64,000 bases of DNA from CCY15215 sp039194995 (GTDB taxonomy: Bacteria > Cyanobacteriota > Cyanobacteriia > Cyanobacteriales > Spirulinaceae): contig JBCCVR010000007.1 in NCBI GenBank assembly GCA_039194995.1, forward strand, positions 1 through 64,000, read 5' to 3'. This document shows, piece by piece, positions 1 to 8,356 of the stretch. Within the stretch, counting starts at the first letter, position 1; the number at the start of each line of letters is the position of its first letter. Below the pieces are notes generated by a model. That model was not told the DNA's origin. It did not search any database and worked only from the letters and a program-made list of their open reading frames with translations. Position numbers and translations under genes: made by a program.

Positions 1-113
1 ATTTCCTATTGTATTCAAAAGTCTCTCCTTTTTTTATAGCATACAAGCTGTAAGTTCAAACATAACGCAATTTAATTGCGCTGGTGACAGCGCGATCTGA
101 AAATAGTAACAAC

Positions 114-278
114 CTATTTTTTGATTATTAACTCACCTTGAATTTGGCGAATCGGATCGTTTGCCTCAAAACGAAGTTGAATTGTTCCATATCCCCAACT
201 CATAGCGCAGAGACTGATAATAGTACAAAGACACGTAATACTCAAAACAATGGTTGAATAGGATTTTTTGTCTTTCAT
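114..278 (-). CDS. possible small single-pass membrane protein (54 aa)
   Basis: An ATG-started frame of 54 codons. It has a lysine-rich N-terminus (MKDKKSYS), one hydrophobic stretch of about 20 residues (roughly residues 9-29) and a short polar tail ending in KK. This is the layout of a small N-in membrane peptide. Only a weak purine stretch (GAAGAAAA) precedes the start. I recognise no family, and the 224 bases between it and the next gene show no clear promoter. It could be a chance frame; the membrane-like composition is the only argument for it. Confidence 0.35.
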   Translation of the reverse strand: MKDKKSYSTIVLSITCLCTIISLCAMSWGYGTIQLRFEANDPIRQIQGELIIKK

Positions 279-502
279 GGATTTTCTTCAAAAGTAAGAG
301 ATTGAGAATTGCTAAGATTGTGGTGGCGTGATGATCCTTGGTAAACTAACCAGCATCTAAACAAAACCTTTTGATAGCATTGTTAGACTATCTGTATATT
401 AGTGAGTAAATATCGCAAGAGCTACACCATAAACTAGGACACCCGCGCCCCTATTTAGCATAAATGTTCTATATCTCACATATTAGTATAAAAAAACTAA
501 AT

Positions 503-883
503 TTAAGGCAAATTTTCAAATCTTGTTGTTCCATCGAGAGAAATATACAGCACTCGATTCACCATATCGTTACCTGTATCTAATTCCTCTTGTATTGCTG
601 CGATCGCATTCTGCAAAACAGTGATTTGTTCATCGCGAAGCAGATCGCCCTCCTGAATAAAAACAATACCCGCATGAACATCACAAGCACCAGCAACTCG
701 CTCAAAATCGGTGATATTTGCAGTGACTAGAATTCGATCTTCGCTCAGAGCATATTCAAAAACACGGCGATCGCTTGCTCCCAACAAGCCTCGATCCCGG
801 ACGGCGATCGCATCAATGAAAAGCGTTTGAGCTAAATAATGCGCAACAGCAGGAGACATATCCTCATCAATTAAAAACTTCAT
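503..883 (-). CDS. DUF5615 family PIN-like protein, probable toxin
   Basis: A 126-residue protein of the DUF5615 (Mut7-C/PIN-like) family. It opens with FLIDEDMSP, which carries the first acidic cluster, and has ILVTANITDF in the middle, the conserved second acidic motif of PIN-like nucleases. Its start overlaps the 3' end of the DUF433 gene by 17 nt, so the two are translationally coupled. DUF433-DUF5615 pairs are widely predicted to be type II toxin-antitoxin modules in cyanobacteria, with this partner as the putative RNase toxin. Length is normal and the acidic residues are present. Nuclease activity is inferred from the family. Confidence 0.85.
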   Translation of the reverse strand: MKFLIDEDMSPAVAHYLAQTLFIDAIAVRDRGLLGASDRRVFEYALSEDRILVTANITDFERVAGACDVHAGIVFIQEGDLLRDEQITVLQNAIAAIQEELDTGNDMVNRVLYISLDGTTRFENLP

Positions 884-1127
884 TCAGTTGAGAGTAAACT
901 TTGACATAGAGATGGGCAAACATTAAATCTCTTTCAGACAAATAAGGATAATCCTCAAGAATAACCGCCGATCGCTCGCCTCGTTCTAACATTCCCCCAA
1001 CATGGCGCACTGATAGGCGAGAATTGGGAAAAACAGCTTCTCCTCCCATGATGTCGCTATCCCTTGTTAGACTCGCTTGCCAATGGATAAAGGCGATAAT
1101 ATCCTCGACTGTAAACGTTTGCTGCAT
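867..1127 (-). CDS. DUF433 family protein, probable antitoxin
   Basis: An 86-residue protein with the DUF433 signature: RLSVRHVGGMLERGE, then EDYPYLSERDLMFAHLY. The fold in this family is a winged-helix-like DNA-binding domain. It is the first gene of a two-gene unit, and its last codons overlap the start of the PIN-like partner. By analogy with other DUF433/DUF5615 pairs it should bind and neutralise the partner and probably represses its own promoter. That promoter would lie in the 120-nt spacer shared with the divergent amine oxidase gene. No strong ribosome site precedes the ATG. Confidence 0.85.
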   Translation of the reverse strand: MQQTFTVEDIIAFIHWQASLTRDSDIMGGEAVFPNSRLSVRHVGGMLERGERSAVILEDYPYLSERDLMFAHLYVKVYSQLNEVFN

Positions 1128-1247
1128 TTTTGACCCCTACTCGCATTCTTCCTCTTCAACTGTAGCGCGATCGCACTCCTCCGAAAGAATGGGCGATCGC
1201 CGATATCTCCGACTATCTTAGAATGAGCGGTCTTACGGATTAAAATT

Positions 1248-2816
1248 ATGGCACGCAAGCCTCTTTCTCGCCTTCTTTCCCGCGCCCTGCATTTGGCAAC
1301 TCGTGCCAACCGCGAGGGAATTCCCGTGGATGAACTGCCAGAGTTAGAGCGACATCAGCAGCAACTCAAAATTGCTAAACTGAAACGGCGCAAATTGCTG
1401 AAAATGATGGGGGCTTTTGGAGGAGGAACGATGTTGGCTGTTGGCTGCAAGCATTCCTCGTCTTCCCCTCTCCCTCACGGAATAGAGGCAAAAATCGCGA
1501 TCGTCGGTGCCGGACTGGCGGGACTAAATGCCGCTTACCAGCTAAAAAAAGCCGGCTATCGCGCTACGATTTACGAAGCCTCTAATCGCATTGGCGGTCG
1601 AATGTATACGATTAAAGATGTTGTGGGGAAAGATATTTGGGTCGATCGCGGTGCCGAATTTATCAATAGCGACCATCGAGATATGCGATCGCTGGCCAGA
1701 GAATTTAATATCCCTCTACTGGATCGCTATGCCTCTGAAGAAAGAGAATTGAACGATCTTTACTATTTCGACGGGGGCACAATCTCTGAAAGCAAACTCA
1801 CAGATGCCTTTCTCCTCATTGCCGAACGGATCGCCGTGGATGCCGATCGCCTCTCGGAAGCGTGGGAAAGTGCTAGCGTAGAACTGGATGCCCTTTCTGT
1901 CGCCGAATATTGCGATCGCCTCGGTATTAGCGGCTGGCCGCGAAAATTGATTGATGTGTTCCTAACCTCGGAAATGGGACTCGAACCAGAGGAAATTACC
2001 GCCCTGAGCTTGATTTGGTCTTTTGGTGGCGAAGGAAATTCCGACGAACGATTTCTCGTTCAAAATGGTACCCAATCTATCACCGATGCGATCGCCCGAG
2101 AAGTGCAAGATCAAATCGAAACGGGAATGACCTTAGAAGCCTTGCGAGATCGCGGCAACGGCTTTACTCTCACGTTTAACGGCACGGATATCGAGGTAGA
2201 TATTGCGATCGTTACCGTTCCTTTTAGCGTCCTCCGTCAAGTGCGCCTTGATTTAACCCTACCAGACAAACTCGAACGCTTTATTCGCCAAGTTGGTTAT
2301 GGAAATAATGTGAAAGTTACGACGGGATTTACGGGTAAACCGTGGCGAGAAGTCCGATTGAACGGACGAGGAACGAGCGATTTGTCTTGGCAATTTTGTT
2401 GGGATGCGACGCAATTACAACCCGTAAAAACAGGGGCATTGACCTTTTATACGGGTGGCAAGGCGGGCTTATCGTCCGATCGCTATAGCGAGGTAGAAAA
2501 TGCCAAAATATATATCAAACCCCTCGTGCCTCTCATTTCCAATCTCCAAGAAACATGGAATGGGAAAGCAACTCGTTTGCACTGGCCGTCCTCCCCTTAC
2601 GCCCGTGGCAGTTATGCTTGTTTCAAACCCGGACAATATACCGGATTTATCCAAGATTCCGTTTATTTAGAAGGACAAACCAAACAAGAATGTGCCTATG
2701 GCAACTTGATTTTTGCGGGAGAGCATAGCAGCGATGAATATCAAGGTTATATGAATGGTGCAGCACAGTCGGGGCGTTTGGCTGCAAAAGCGGCTTTAAT
2801 GCGCTTAAATGCTTGA
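1248..2816 (+). CDS. exported FAD-dependent amine oxidase
   Basis: A 522-residue flavin monoamine oxidase-family protein. A basic N-terminal region leads to a twin-arginine-like motif KRRKLLK (residues 46-52), a glycine-rich hydrophobic stretch and a lipobox-like LAVGC (Cys67). It is therefore probably exported by Tat and possibly lipidated. The FAD-binding Rossmann motif IAIVGAGLAG (83-92) is followed by the usual E-x-x-x-R-x-GGR pattern (EASNRIGGR). The C-terminal FAD contact is LIFAGEHSSDEYQGYMNGA. The family oxidises primary amines or L-amino acids to imines with release of H2O2. The substrate cannot be read from the sequence. A short element GAGCGGTCTTA lies just upstream and recurs near 3878. 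Confidence 0.88.
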   Translation: MARKPLSRLLSRALHLATRANREGIPVDELPELERHQQQLKIAKLKRRKLLKMMGAFGGGTMLAVGCKHSSSSPLPHGIEAKIAIVGAGLAGLNAAYQLKKAGYRATIYEASNRIGGRMYTIKDVVGKDIWVDRGAEFINSDHRDMRSLAREFNIPLLDRYASEERELNDLYYFDGGTISESKLTDAFLLIAERIAVDADRLSEAWESASVELDALSVAEYCDRLGISGWPRKLIDVFLTSEMGLEPEEITALSLIWSFGGEGNSDERFLVQNGTQSITDAIAREVQDQIETGMTLEALRDRGNGFTLTFNGTDIEVDIAIVTVPFSVLRQVRLDLTLPDKLERFIRQVGYGNNVKVTTGFTGKPWREVRLNGRGTSDLSWQFCWDATQLQPVKTGALTFYTGGKAGLSSDRYSEVENAKIYIKPLVPLISNLQETWNGKATRLHWPSSPYARGSYACFKPGQYTGFIQDSVYLEGQTKQECAYGNLIFAGEHSSDEYQGYMNGAAQSGRLAAKAALMRLNA

Positions 2817-2841
2817 AAAAGAATATTGAACCACACCAGAC

Positions 2842-2895
2842 GCAGAGGGCACAGAGAGTTTAATTTAGGAGGTGCAGAGGGTGCAGAGAGTTTAA
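2842..2895. repeat. two imperfect 22-nt copies of a 'cgcagaggg..cagagag' repeat
   Basis: Copies at 2842-2863 and 2874-2895 share GCAGAGGG, two variable bases, then CAGAGAGTTTAA. Intergenic debris of this type is common in cyanobacterial genomes. A related, reverse-oriented stretch lies at 27991-28025. No coding potential. Confidence 0.6.
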
Positions 2896-2969
2896 AGCAT
2901 TAGTTCATTTTTCGGGAATCCGATCGCCTCTCTTTGTAGACTGCTCGAAAATTCATTGGGGAAATAGAA

Positions 2970-3845
2970 ATGGCACGAAAAGTTCGGGGGTTTTGGTGGA
3001 GAATCTTACAAGTTTTGATAGCATCGATTCTCTTGGGGTATAGCGCGATCGCACTGCTATTATTCTTCTATCAACGGCGCTTTATTTTTAATCCCATGTC
3101 TGCAATGGAATTAACTCCCAAAGATTTAAATCTTACCGCTTATGAAGAAGTGTGGATTCCGGTTGAAAATCGAGGAGAGATAGAGCACTTGCACGGTTGG
3201 TTTTTACCTTCTAATGATTCTCCTTGGGGAACATTGCTTTATTTGCATGGAAAAGGCGGCAATATCAGCACGAATATCCGCCAAGCGCATTATTTCCAAA
3301 AACTAGGGTTTTCCGTGCTTTTATTTGACTATCGGGGATACGGACGCAGCGAGGGAAAGTTTCCCAGCGAAAGACGGGTTTATGGGGATGCAGAGGCCGC
3401 TTGGAATTATTTGCGAGAACGGCATAATATTCCCCCCGATCGCATTTTTATTTACGGGCATTCCCTCGGTGGGGCGATCGCGATCGAACTGGCAACCAAA
3501 CAACCGGATGCGGCGGGTTTAATCGTACAAAATTCTTTTACTTCTCTCGTAGATATGAGCAAGCGCTTGACTCATTTTCGCATTTTTCCCGTTAATATTC
3601 TCCTGAGAGATCGCTTTGATTCCATTGCCAAAGTGACCGATTTACAAATGCCCGTTCTCTATATTCACGGTGCTGAAGATGATTACGTTCCTCCACAAAT
3701 GAGCCGAACATTATACGAGCGATCTCCCCAACCGAAATCCTTTTTTCTCGTTCCGAGGGCGGGTCATAATAACGGGAATTTATTTTACGATAACCCAAAT
3801 TACGGTCAAGAAATTCGCCAATTCATCCAAGAGGTCAAAAGATAA
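2970..3845 (+). CDS. membrane-anchored alpha/beta hydrolase
   Basis: A 291-residue serine hydrolase of the BEM46/ABHD13-like alpha/beta-hydrolase group. An N-terminal membrane anchor (about residues 9-34) is followed by the hydrolase core. The oxyanion region is LYLHGKGGN. The nucleophile elbow is GHSLGG (163-168, Ser165). The acid is in HGAEDDYVPP (near 237) and the catalytic His in RAGHNNGN (His266), so the triad is complete. The substrate is unknown; relatives are esterases, thioesterases or lipases. It stands alone, with repeat debris upstream. Confidence 0.85.
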   Translation: MARKVRGFWWRILQVLIASILLGYSAIALLLFFYQRRFIFNPMSAMELTPKDLNLTAYEEVWIPVENRGEIEHLHGWFLPSNDSPWGTLLYLHGKGGNISTNIRQAHYFQKLGFSVLLFDYRGYGRSEGKFPSERRVYGDAEAAWNYLRERHNIPPDRIFIYGHSLGGAIAIELATKQPDAAGLIVQNSFTSLVDMSKRLTHFRIFPVNILLRDRFDSIAKVTDLQMPVLYIHGAEDDYVPPQMSRTLYERSPQPKSFFLVPRAGHNNGNLFYDNPNYGQEIRQFIQEVKR

Positions 3846-3965
3846 ATTAAAGGTAGCGATCGCCCTTATTATTCAAAAACGAGCGGTCTTAACGGTAAAA
3901 TAACCCTCATCTCCCTGTAAGCGTTCATTCCTTGGAGTCCCGTTCATTGCTCGCCTTTCCTGAAA

Positions 3966-4697
3966 ATGACCTATAACCTGAGAATTGCCGACCTGCCCGA
4001 AAGCGAACGCCCGAGGGAAAGATTGCTGGCGATCGGGGCCAAAAACCTCTCAACCGCCGAACTCATCGCCATTCTCCTCGGCACGGGTCAAGGGCCGGGC
4101 AAACTATCGGCAGTGGGTCTCGGCCATCACATCTTACAAACCTTGGGACGGCATCAACGAGATCCCCTTGATATCATGCGAGAAGTATCCCCACAGGAAT
4201 TGATGGATATTGAAGGCGTGGGACCCGCCAAAGCGACCTCAATTTTAGCGGCGATCGAACTGGGAAAACGCGCTTTTCAACTGCGACCCGCTCCCAAAGC
4301 ACTGATAGACTCCCCCCAAGTGGCGGTAGATGCCCTCAGTCACGATCTGATGTGGCAGTTGCAAGAACGTTTTGCCGTTCTTTTAATGGATACGAAAAAT
4401 TGCTTATTGGGAACACAACTGATTAGCATTGGTACTGCAACCGAAACGATCGCCAATCCCCCAGACATTTTTCGCGAGGTCATTCGCCACGGATCCACCC
4501 GTTTTATCGTCGCTCACAATCATCCCTCTGGAGCCGTAGAGCCTTCAGGAGAAGATATTAGCCTAACCGAACAACTATTACAAGCAGCGCGGCTTTTAAA
4601 CCTACCTTTATTGGATCACTTAATTTTAGGTAATGGAGAATTTAGCAGCTTGCGCCAGAAAACCGATCTCTGGAATCGCTATCCCCAAGGAGATTGA
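3966..4697 (+). CDS. radC: RadC family DNA repair/JAMM domain protein
   Basis: A 243-residue RadC. The N-terminal UPF0758 helix-hairpin-helix part contains IEGVGPAKA (82-90). The C-terminal JAB/MPN domain has the JAMM metal motif HNHPSG (184-189) with Asp197. Length and order of domains are typical. RadC was historically linked to recombinational repair, but its enzymatic role is still debated; the metal site is intact here. It lies 120 nt after the hydrolase and is probably transcribed separately. Confidence 0.95.
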   Translation: MTYNLRIADLPESERPRERLLAIGAKNLSTAELIAILLGTGQGPGKLSAVGLGHHILQTLGRHQRDPLDIMREVSPQELMDIEGVGPAKATSILAAIELGKRAFQLRPAPKALIDSPQVAVDALSHDLMWQLQERFAVLLMDTKNCLLGTQLISIGTATETIANPPDIFREVIRHGSTRFIVAHNHPSGAVEPSGEDISLTEQLLQAARLLNLPLLDHLILGNGEFSSLRQKTDLWNRYPQGD

Positions 4698-4868
4698 ATA
4701 CAGTTTAACCCCCCATTCACAGAAACAGAGTTTGCGGGTTCTGTTAATTTTTCTCTCAAATTCAATTGATTCAGCGAGAACTATGCCAACCTAAAAGTAG
4801 CAAAGTTTCGTTTCGAAAAAGTCGATCCCGATTACGGATTGGCTCATTTTGAATTGTTGGAGGACATT

Positions 4869-5453
4869 ATGAACGTTCGAGAACTCAAAAAAGAAACCCA
4901 AGAAAATGCGATCGCCGATCTAACCGTTGATAATTTTGAAGTTGGCGATTCTCTTAACAATGAAGGTGAAAATAAAGAATTTCAGAAAATTTTAGTTGCG
5001 ATCGATCGCGACTCGACTCCCCCGGCAGTATTAGAAAAAGCTGTTTCTCTAACCAAACAATTTAACGGTCATCTAATGCTATTTCACTGCCTTCACGACC
5101 CCTTCCCCAACAGTTCCAATGTCTTGGCGGCGGGTAGCATGGGCATCTACGGCGGTAGCTATTCGGTGGAAATGCTCGAACAATCGCAAAAGTTGGCACG
5201 ACAGGAGCAAGATGATGTTTTAGCATGGTTGCAATCTTGGGGCCAAAAATTGACGGATCTGGGGCTTGCTACGGAATTCGATTACAAGCAAGGGGATGCG
5301 GGTCAAGCGATTTGCGCCCTCGCCACGAGTTGGAATGCCGATACCATCGTCATCGGCCGTCGCGGGCGATCGGGACTGTCGGAAATGCTTCTCGGCAGTG
5401 TCAGTAACTATGTCTTGCATCATGCGCCCTGCACGGTTATGGTAGTGCAATAA
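4869..5453 (+). CDS. universal stress protein (UspA family)
   Basis: A 194-residue single-domain USP with a 40-residue N-terminal extension. The start at 4869 is chosen because GGAGG (4859-4863) precedes it by 5 nt; an in-frame ATG at 4839 has no such site. The core begins KILVAIDRD and ends with the ATP-binding pattern GRRGRSGLSEMLLGSVS, followed by HAPCTVMVV. This matches the ATP-binding UspA/UspFG type. USPs act in the cytoplasm in stress survival; the specific signal is unknown. Confidence 0.93.
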   Translation: MNVRELKKETQENAIADLTVDNFEVGDSLNNEGENKEFQKILVAIDRDSTPPAVLEKAVSLTKQFNGHLMLFHCLHDPFPNSSNVLAAGSMGIYGGSYSVEMLEQSQKLARQEQDDVLAWLQSWGQKLTDLGLATEFDYKQGDAGQAICALATSWNADTIVIGRRGRSGLSEMLLGSVSNYVLHHAPCTVMVVQ

Positions 5454-5475
5454 ACTAACCCGCACGTAACACGAA

Positions 5476-6237
5476 ATGAGGAATTGGGGACGCTTTTTTA
5501 GTTTGGGCATTGTTTTAAACTTAGTTTTATTTTTCCTTCTGGGAAACTTATCCTTTTCCGCCCATTCTGCGGATTCTCCTGCGTCCTTTACCTCTCCGCG
5601 ATCGCATCCCCTGCCCCCGCAGTTAGTACAATGGCAAGATTCGAATGATGACTATTTCGATCTGATTGACCCCACGCCATTGGGATATTTGGTCTGGTCG
5701 GATTTTCCCGTGAAAATCTATCTCGAATCCGAGGGGGAGGGGGATGAAAATTCCGCCCGCAAATGGGAGCGATCGGTGCGACAAGCGATCGCGGAATGGA
5801 ATGTTTATCTCCCGCTCGAAGAAGTGAGAGATAAAGAAAATGCCGATATTATTTGGGTGCGATCGCGTCCCCCTATGCGTGCTAGGATCGACCGAGAAAA
5901 TCGCCGACTCATTATCCCCCGCGCCAGAACTGCCGAGGCCAAATACGAAATTTATCTGCAAAAGACCGATCCCCCGACTCTCGCCCATCGCTTCCAGATT
6001 TTTTTGGGGTCTCATCAAAGCGAGAGACATACTTTAGGGACGGCAAGGCACGAATTGGGTCACGCCCTCGGAATTTGGGGTCACAGTCCCCTAGAAACTG
6101 ATGCCCTCTACGAGGCACAAACGGGAAATCCGCCGCCGATTTCCCCGCGAGATATCAATACGTTAAAAAAGATTTACGAACAGCCCACGCAGTTAGGTTG
6201 GCAGGTTGAAAAGATCCCTTCTAGCCCCCCTTCATGA
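5476..6237 (+). CDS. secreted matrixin-like zinc metalloprotease
   Basis: 253 residues. An N-terminal hydrophobic segment with an Ala-rich end (about 6-32) is a signal peptide or anchor. The zinc motif is HELGHALGIWGH (192-203), matching HExxHxxGxxGH of the metzincin-like (M10-related) group, followed by a tail reminiscent of the Met-turn region. It starts 22 nt after the usp stop, so co-transcription is possible. Predicted to act outside the cytoplasmic membrane; substrate unknown. Confidence 0.82.
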   Translation: MRNWGRFFSLGIVLNLVLFFLLGNLSFSAHSADSPASFTSPRSHPLPPQLVQWQDSNDDYFDLIDPTPLGYLVWSDFPVKIYLESEGEGDENSARKWERSVRQAIAEWNVYLPLEEVRDKENADIIWVRSRPPMRARIDRENRRLIIPRARTAEAKYEIYLQKTDPPTLAHRFQIFLGSHQSERHTLGTARHELGHALGIWGHSPLETDALYEAQTGNPPPISPRDINTLKKIYEQPTQLGWQVEKIPSSPPS

Positions 6238-6365
6238 GCTATGCTTTATACAAAAGTCGCTGAAAGCATTCATTCCCTGAAAAGGATTCTAGCTCTCGAT
6301 TGCGTGAATCCCAAGCAGGGGAAGGGAGGATCTAGAGGCTACGAATACTGTGTAAGTCCTAACAC

Positions 6366-7037
6366 TTACAATTTCCTTTGTGCCCTCACGATCTCTTCGG
6401 CAAGTTCTTGAACGGCAGCTTCTACAGCCTCAGCGAGGAGATCGTCTTCAGCCCCTTGACTGGAACCGCTAATACCGCTCACGCTACCGCTTGCATTGCT
6501 GGCTTTGACCTCTTCTTCGACTTCTGCCGTTGCCAAAATGCTACCGTTTTCGGGATCGATAATGCGCGCGTTAATTTCCACTGTTGCTACGAATTCTTCG
6601 TTGCAAACCCGGGCCACGAGCGCCCCCACGCAAATTCTCTTTTCCTCAACCTCAAATTGAGTCACCGTCCCGTCAACAACCGCATCAATTCCTTTTGCAT
6701 GGGCTGCAGCCAATGCCTCGGAGAGATCTACGGAATACCACCAGCGATCGCTTTCGCCAATTTGGCTGCTATCGACCAGAGCATAAGTTCCATTATTAAC
6801 CAACGTGTTAATCAAACGCTCGCTAATCCCTCGGGCGGCTCCCACGCCGCGATAAGAAGAATACCAACGAGACGCATTTGCTGCCTCAAACTCGAGTACG
6901 ACAATTTTGGGTTGGGCATTTTGAGCAACAGCCGGAGAATCCAAGTTCGGTGTAAATTGCGAGGAAACAAAATCTCCTGCAACCAAAGCGGCCCCGGCGG
7001 TCATCGGAATCAAGAGCAAATGTTTTAAGAAGTTCAT
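6366..7037 (-). CDS. CsgG/LpoB-like secreted protein
   Basis: 223 residues with a Sec signal peptide (about 1-25, LLLIPMTAGAALVA). The mature domain begins IVVLEFEAAN and continues RGISERLINTLVNNG, then YALVDSSQIG. This is the pattern of CsgG/HfaB/LpoB-like proteins. There is no lipobox cysteine at the cleavage site, unlike true CsgG. Relatives form or modulate envelope complexes. No curli genes lie nearby, so curli export is unlikely. A Ser/Gly-rich linker near 180 precedes an amphipathic C-terminal helix. Confidence 0.75.
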   Translation of the reverse strand: MNFLKHLLLIPMTAGAALVAGDFVSSQFTPNLDSPAVAQNAQPKIVVLEFEAANASRWYSSYRGVGAARGISERLINTLVNNGTYALVDSSQIGESDRWWYSVDLSEALAAAHAKGIDAVVDGTVTQFEVEEKRICVGALVARVCNEEFVATVEINARIIDPENGSILATAEVEEEVKASNASGSVSGISGSSQGAEDDLLAEAVEAAVQELAEEIVRAQRKL

Positions 7038-7234
7038 GCGATTTCTCCAATTGATAATCCCTGAATCTACTTGCGCGATCTCAACAAGTAGCAGGTATAC
7101 CCGTTTATAACACCCGCATTACGAGGGATGAAGAGAAGTATCAAAATTTGAAACGCCAAGATTTTTACTTTGCAATTCCATCTATACTCTTCTATCGCTC
7201 TTTGCATGGGGAGGAAATCTGGAAGTTCTTCGGA

Positions 7235-7450
7235 TTACAATATTTCCTGCAACGCAGAGACAACAAGAGCGATATTGTCTTCCGTTAAGCAAGAAGACAG
7301 CCCCAACAGCACGGGAATGGAATCATCGGGGTTCTGCGCCCGTGCGAGGAGTTCTCCCGCCAAATCTAATAGAGTCGTCGTTTTTCCCGATCTGGGTTGA
7401 CCGAGAATTAACAAGCGACCCCCAATATCCGAGCGATCGCCCGGCTTAGT
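7235..7450 (-). pseudogene. NACHT-family NTPase remnant
   Basis: An open frame of about 71 codons without a start codon. It reads RLLILGQPRSGKTTTLLDLA, a Walker A P-loop, then ELLARAQNPDDSIPVLLGLSS. This is the start of a NACHT NTPase domain as found in large cyanobacterial NACHT/WD40 or NACHT/HEAT proteins. It is closed by stops on both sides (TTA at 7235-7237 and 7451-7453 on the plus strand). Only the P-loop region survives; the rest of the gene is missing. Confidence 0.75.
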
Positions 7451-7565
7451 TTAACAGCATTGGGCGTGATTGCGATCGCATTATCTTTTATACGCAAAGT
7501 GCGTACATTCTGTGTTATTCGCTTTCCCTGACAGCTATACTAAAAAAAGTAAAAACAGCAAAGAT

Positions 7566-7596
7566 ACCTCATCGAAAGAGCAAGTTTTGATGAGGT
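7566..7596 (+). promoter_or_regulatory. hairpin in the leader of the 32-aa gene
   Basis: Arms ACCTCATC (7566-7573) and GATGAGGT (7589-7596) pair perfectly over 8 bp around a 15-nt loop. The hairpin sits 39 nt before the start codon of the small gene. It could be a 5'-UTR structure; function is inferred only from position. Confidence 0.4.
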
Positions 7597-7634
7597 TGAG
7601 TTTGTTATTTATCCGACTCAAAGGAGGTGATATT

Positions 7635-7733
7635 ATGTCGGAATTTTTTGGTTTGCTGGTCGCGGCTCTCATCCAGTTAATCGTTGAAGTTGGCGCTTCG
7701 TTGATTATTGATTGGATTAATCGCGATCGCTAG
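7635..7733 (+). CDS. small hydrophobic membrane peptide (32 aa)
   Basis: The ATG at 7635 is preceded by a near-perfect ribosome site, AAAGGAGGTGA (7620-7630). The peptide starts MSEFFGLLVAALIQLIVEVG and ends with WINRDR. It is one membrane-length hydrophobic helix with a polar end. A strong intrinsic terminator follows 19 nt after the stop, so this is a complete miniature transcription unit. No family is recognised. Size and character recall type I toxins or small membrane regulators, but no antisense RNA is visible. A longer frame from 7470 exists, but the ribosome site argues for this start. Confidence 0.65.
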   Translation: MSEFFGLLVAALIQLIVEVGASLIIDWINRDR

Positions 7734-7751
7734 GTTTCGTCTCGTTGGCTT

Positions 7752-7783
7752 AAAGACTGGCTCTATTGAGTCGGTCTTTTTTT
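7752..7783 (+). terminator. intrinsic terminator of the 32-aa gene
   Basis: An 11-bp stem, AAGACTGGCTC (7753-7763) with GAGTCGGTCTT (7768-7778), two G-U pairs, loop TATT. A run of seven T follows (7777-7783). Confidence 0.85.
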
Positions 7784-7925
7784 GAGTAGATTATGATGTG
7801 ATAAAGATCACACTGTATTCTAGAATGCTCCCTCATTCTACACCCATTTGGGTGTAGATTGGGAACAAGTTATATATGTTGAGATTGATTTTCTGTATTG
7901 GTTAAATTTATAAGCTGATTACTTT

Positions 7926-8039
7926 GTGAAAGGTATTGCCTTTACTAATCAAAACGCTGCCTTGGCCTTCGCCATTGCCATCATCTGCTATGGCATCTCC
8001 CGCTCTGCCACCGTCGTGATTCGGGCGTGGCGTTCGTAG
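7926..8039 (+). CDS. possible small membrane peptide (37 aa)
   Basis: A GTG-started frame with a hydrophobic alanine/isoleucine-rich middle (AALAFAIAIICYGI) and a basic end (RAWRS). It has no clear ribosome site and an in-frame stop 12 nt upstream. It may be a real small gene or a remnant. The opposite strand also has an open frame here, but of low-complexity composition. Confidence 0.25.
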   Translation: MKGIAFTNQNAALAFAIAIICYGISRSATVVIRAWRS

Positions 8040-8107
8040 GAAGGATCGGTGACGGTCGTTACACCTAGCTTTCAATAAGCTCGCACTTCTCAACCTAAAT
8101 CTCAATT

Positions 8108-8137
8108 GCGCGAAGCAATCCTAGGATTGCTTCGCGC
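8108..8137. repeat. perfect 30-bp palindrome
   Basis: Arm GCGCGAAGCAATCCT, then its exact reverse complement, centred on CCTAGG. It lies 15 nt beyond the stop of the minus-strand 67-aa gene. It could serve as its transcription end, but no T-run follows on either strand. Confidence 0.7.
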
Positions 8138-8152
8138 AGAAATTTTATTGAG

Positions 8153-8356
8153 TTACAGTTTCTCAACCTGTTCGGTAACGGGTGGCGATTGACTTCCCTT
8201 TGCGATCCAGAAGTTGAGAGACATCGACATCATGCCGAAAATGACAACCAGTGCAACGATTGCGATCGCAGCCGTGGAATTGTTCAGCTTGGCGAGTTTT
8301 TGCAGAGCTTTAACCATAAGCTCAAAAGGAGTTTTTGGCGTTTTTTGATTTGCCAT
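8153..8356 (-). CDS. small single-pass membrane protein (67 aa)
   Basis: 67 residues. A basic N-terminus (MANQKTPKTPFE) is followed by an amphipathic helix (about 12-27), a hydrophobic helix (about 28-52) and a polar tail ending QVEKL. No known domain. The composition fits a small cytoplasmic-membrane protein. A perfect palindrome lies downstream. No strong ribosome site is visible. Confidence 0.55.
   Translation of the reverse strand: MANQKTPKTPFELMVKALQKLAKLNNSTAAIAIVALVVIFGMMSMSLNFWIAKGSQSPPVTEQVEKL

Noticed and set aside
1..113. Possible gene end at the window edge
   Set aside because: No open frame with recognisable features reaches the edge.
6366..7037. Curli secretion gene csgG
   Set aside because: No lipobox and no csg neighbours; only fold-level similarity.
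7908..8105. 65-codon minus-strand frame
   Set aside because: Low-complexity Arg/Gly/Asp composition and no start signal; the plus strand has the more protein-like frame.
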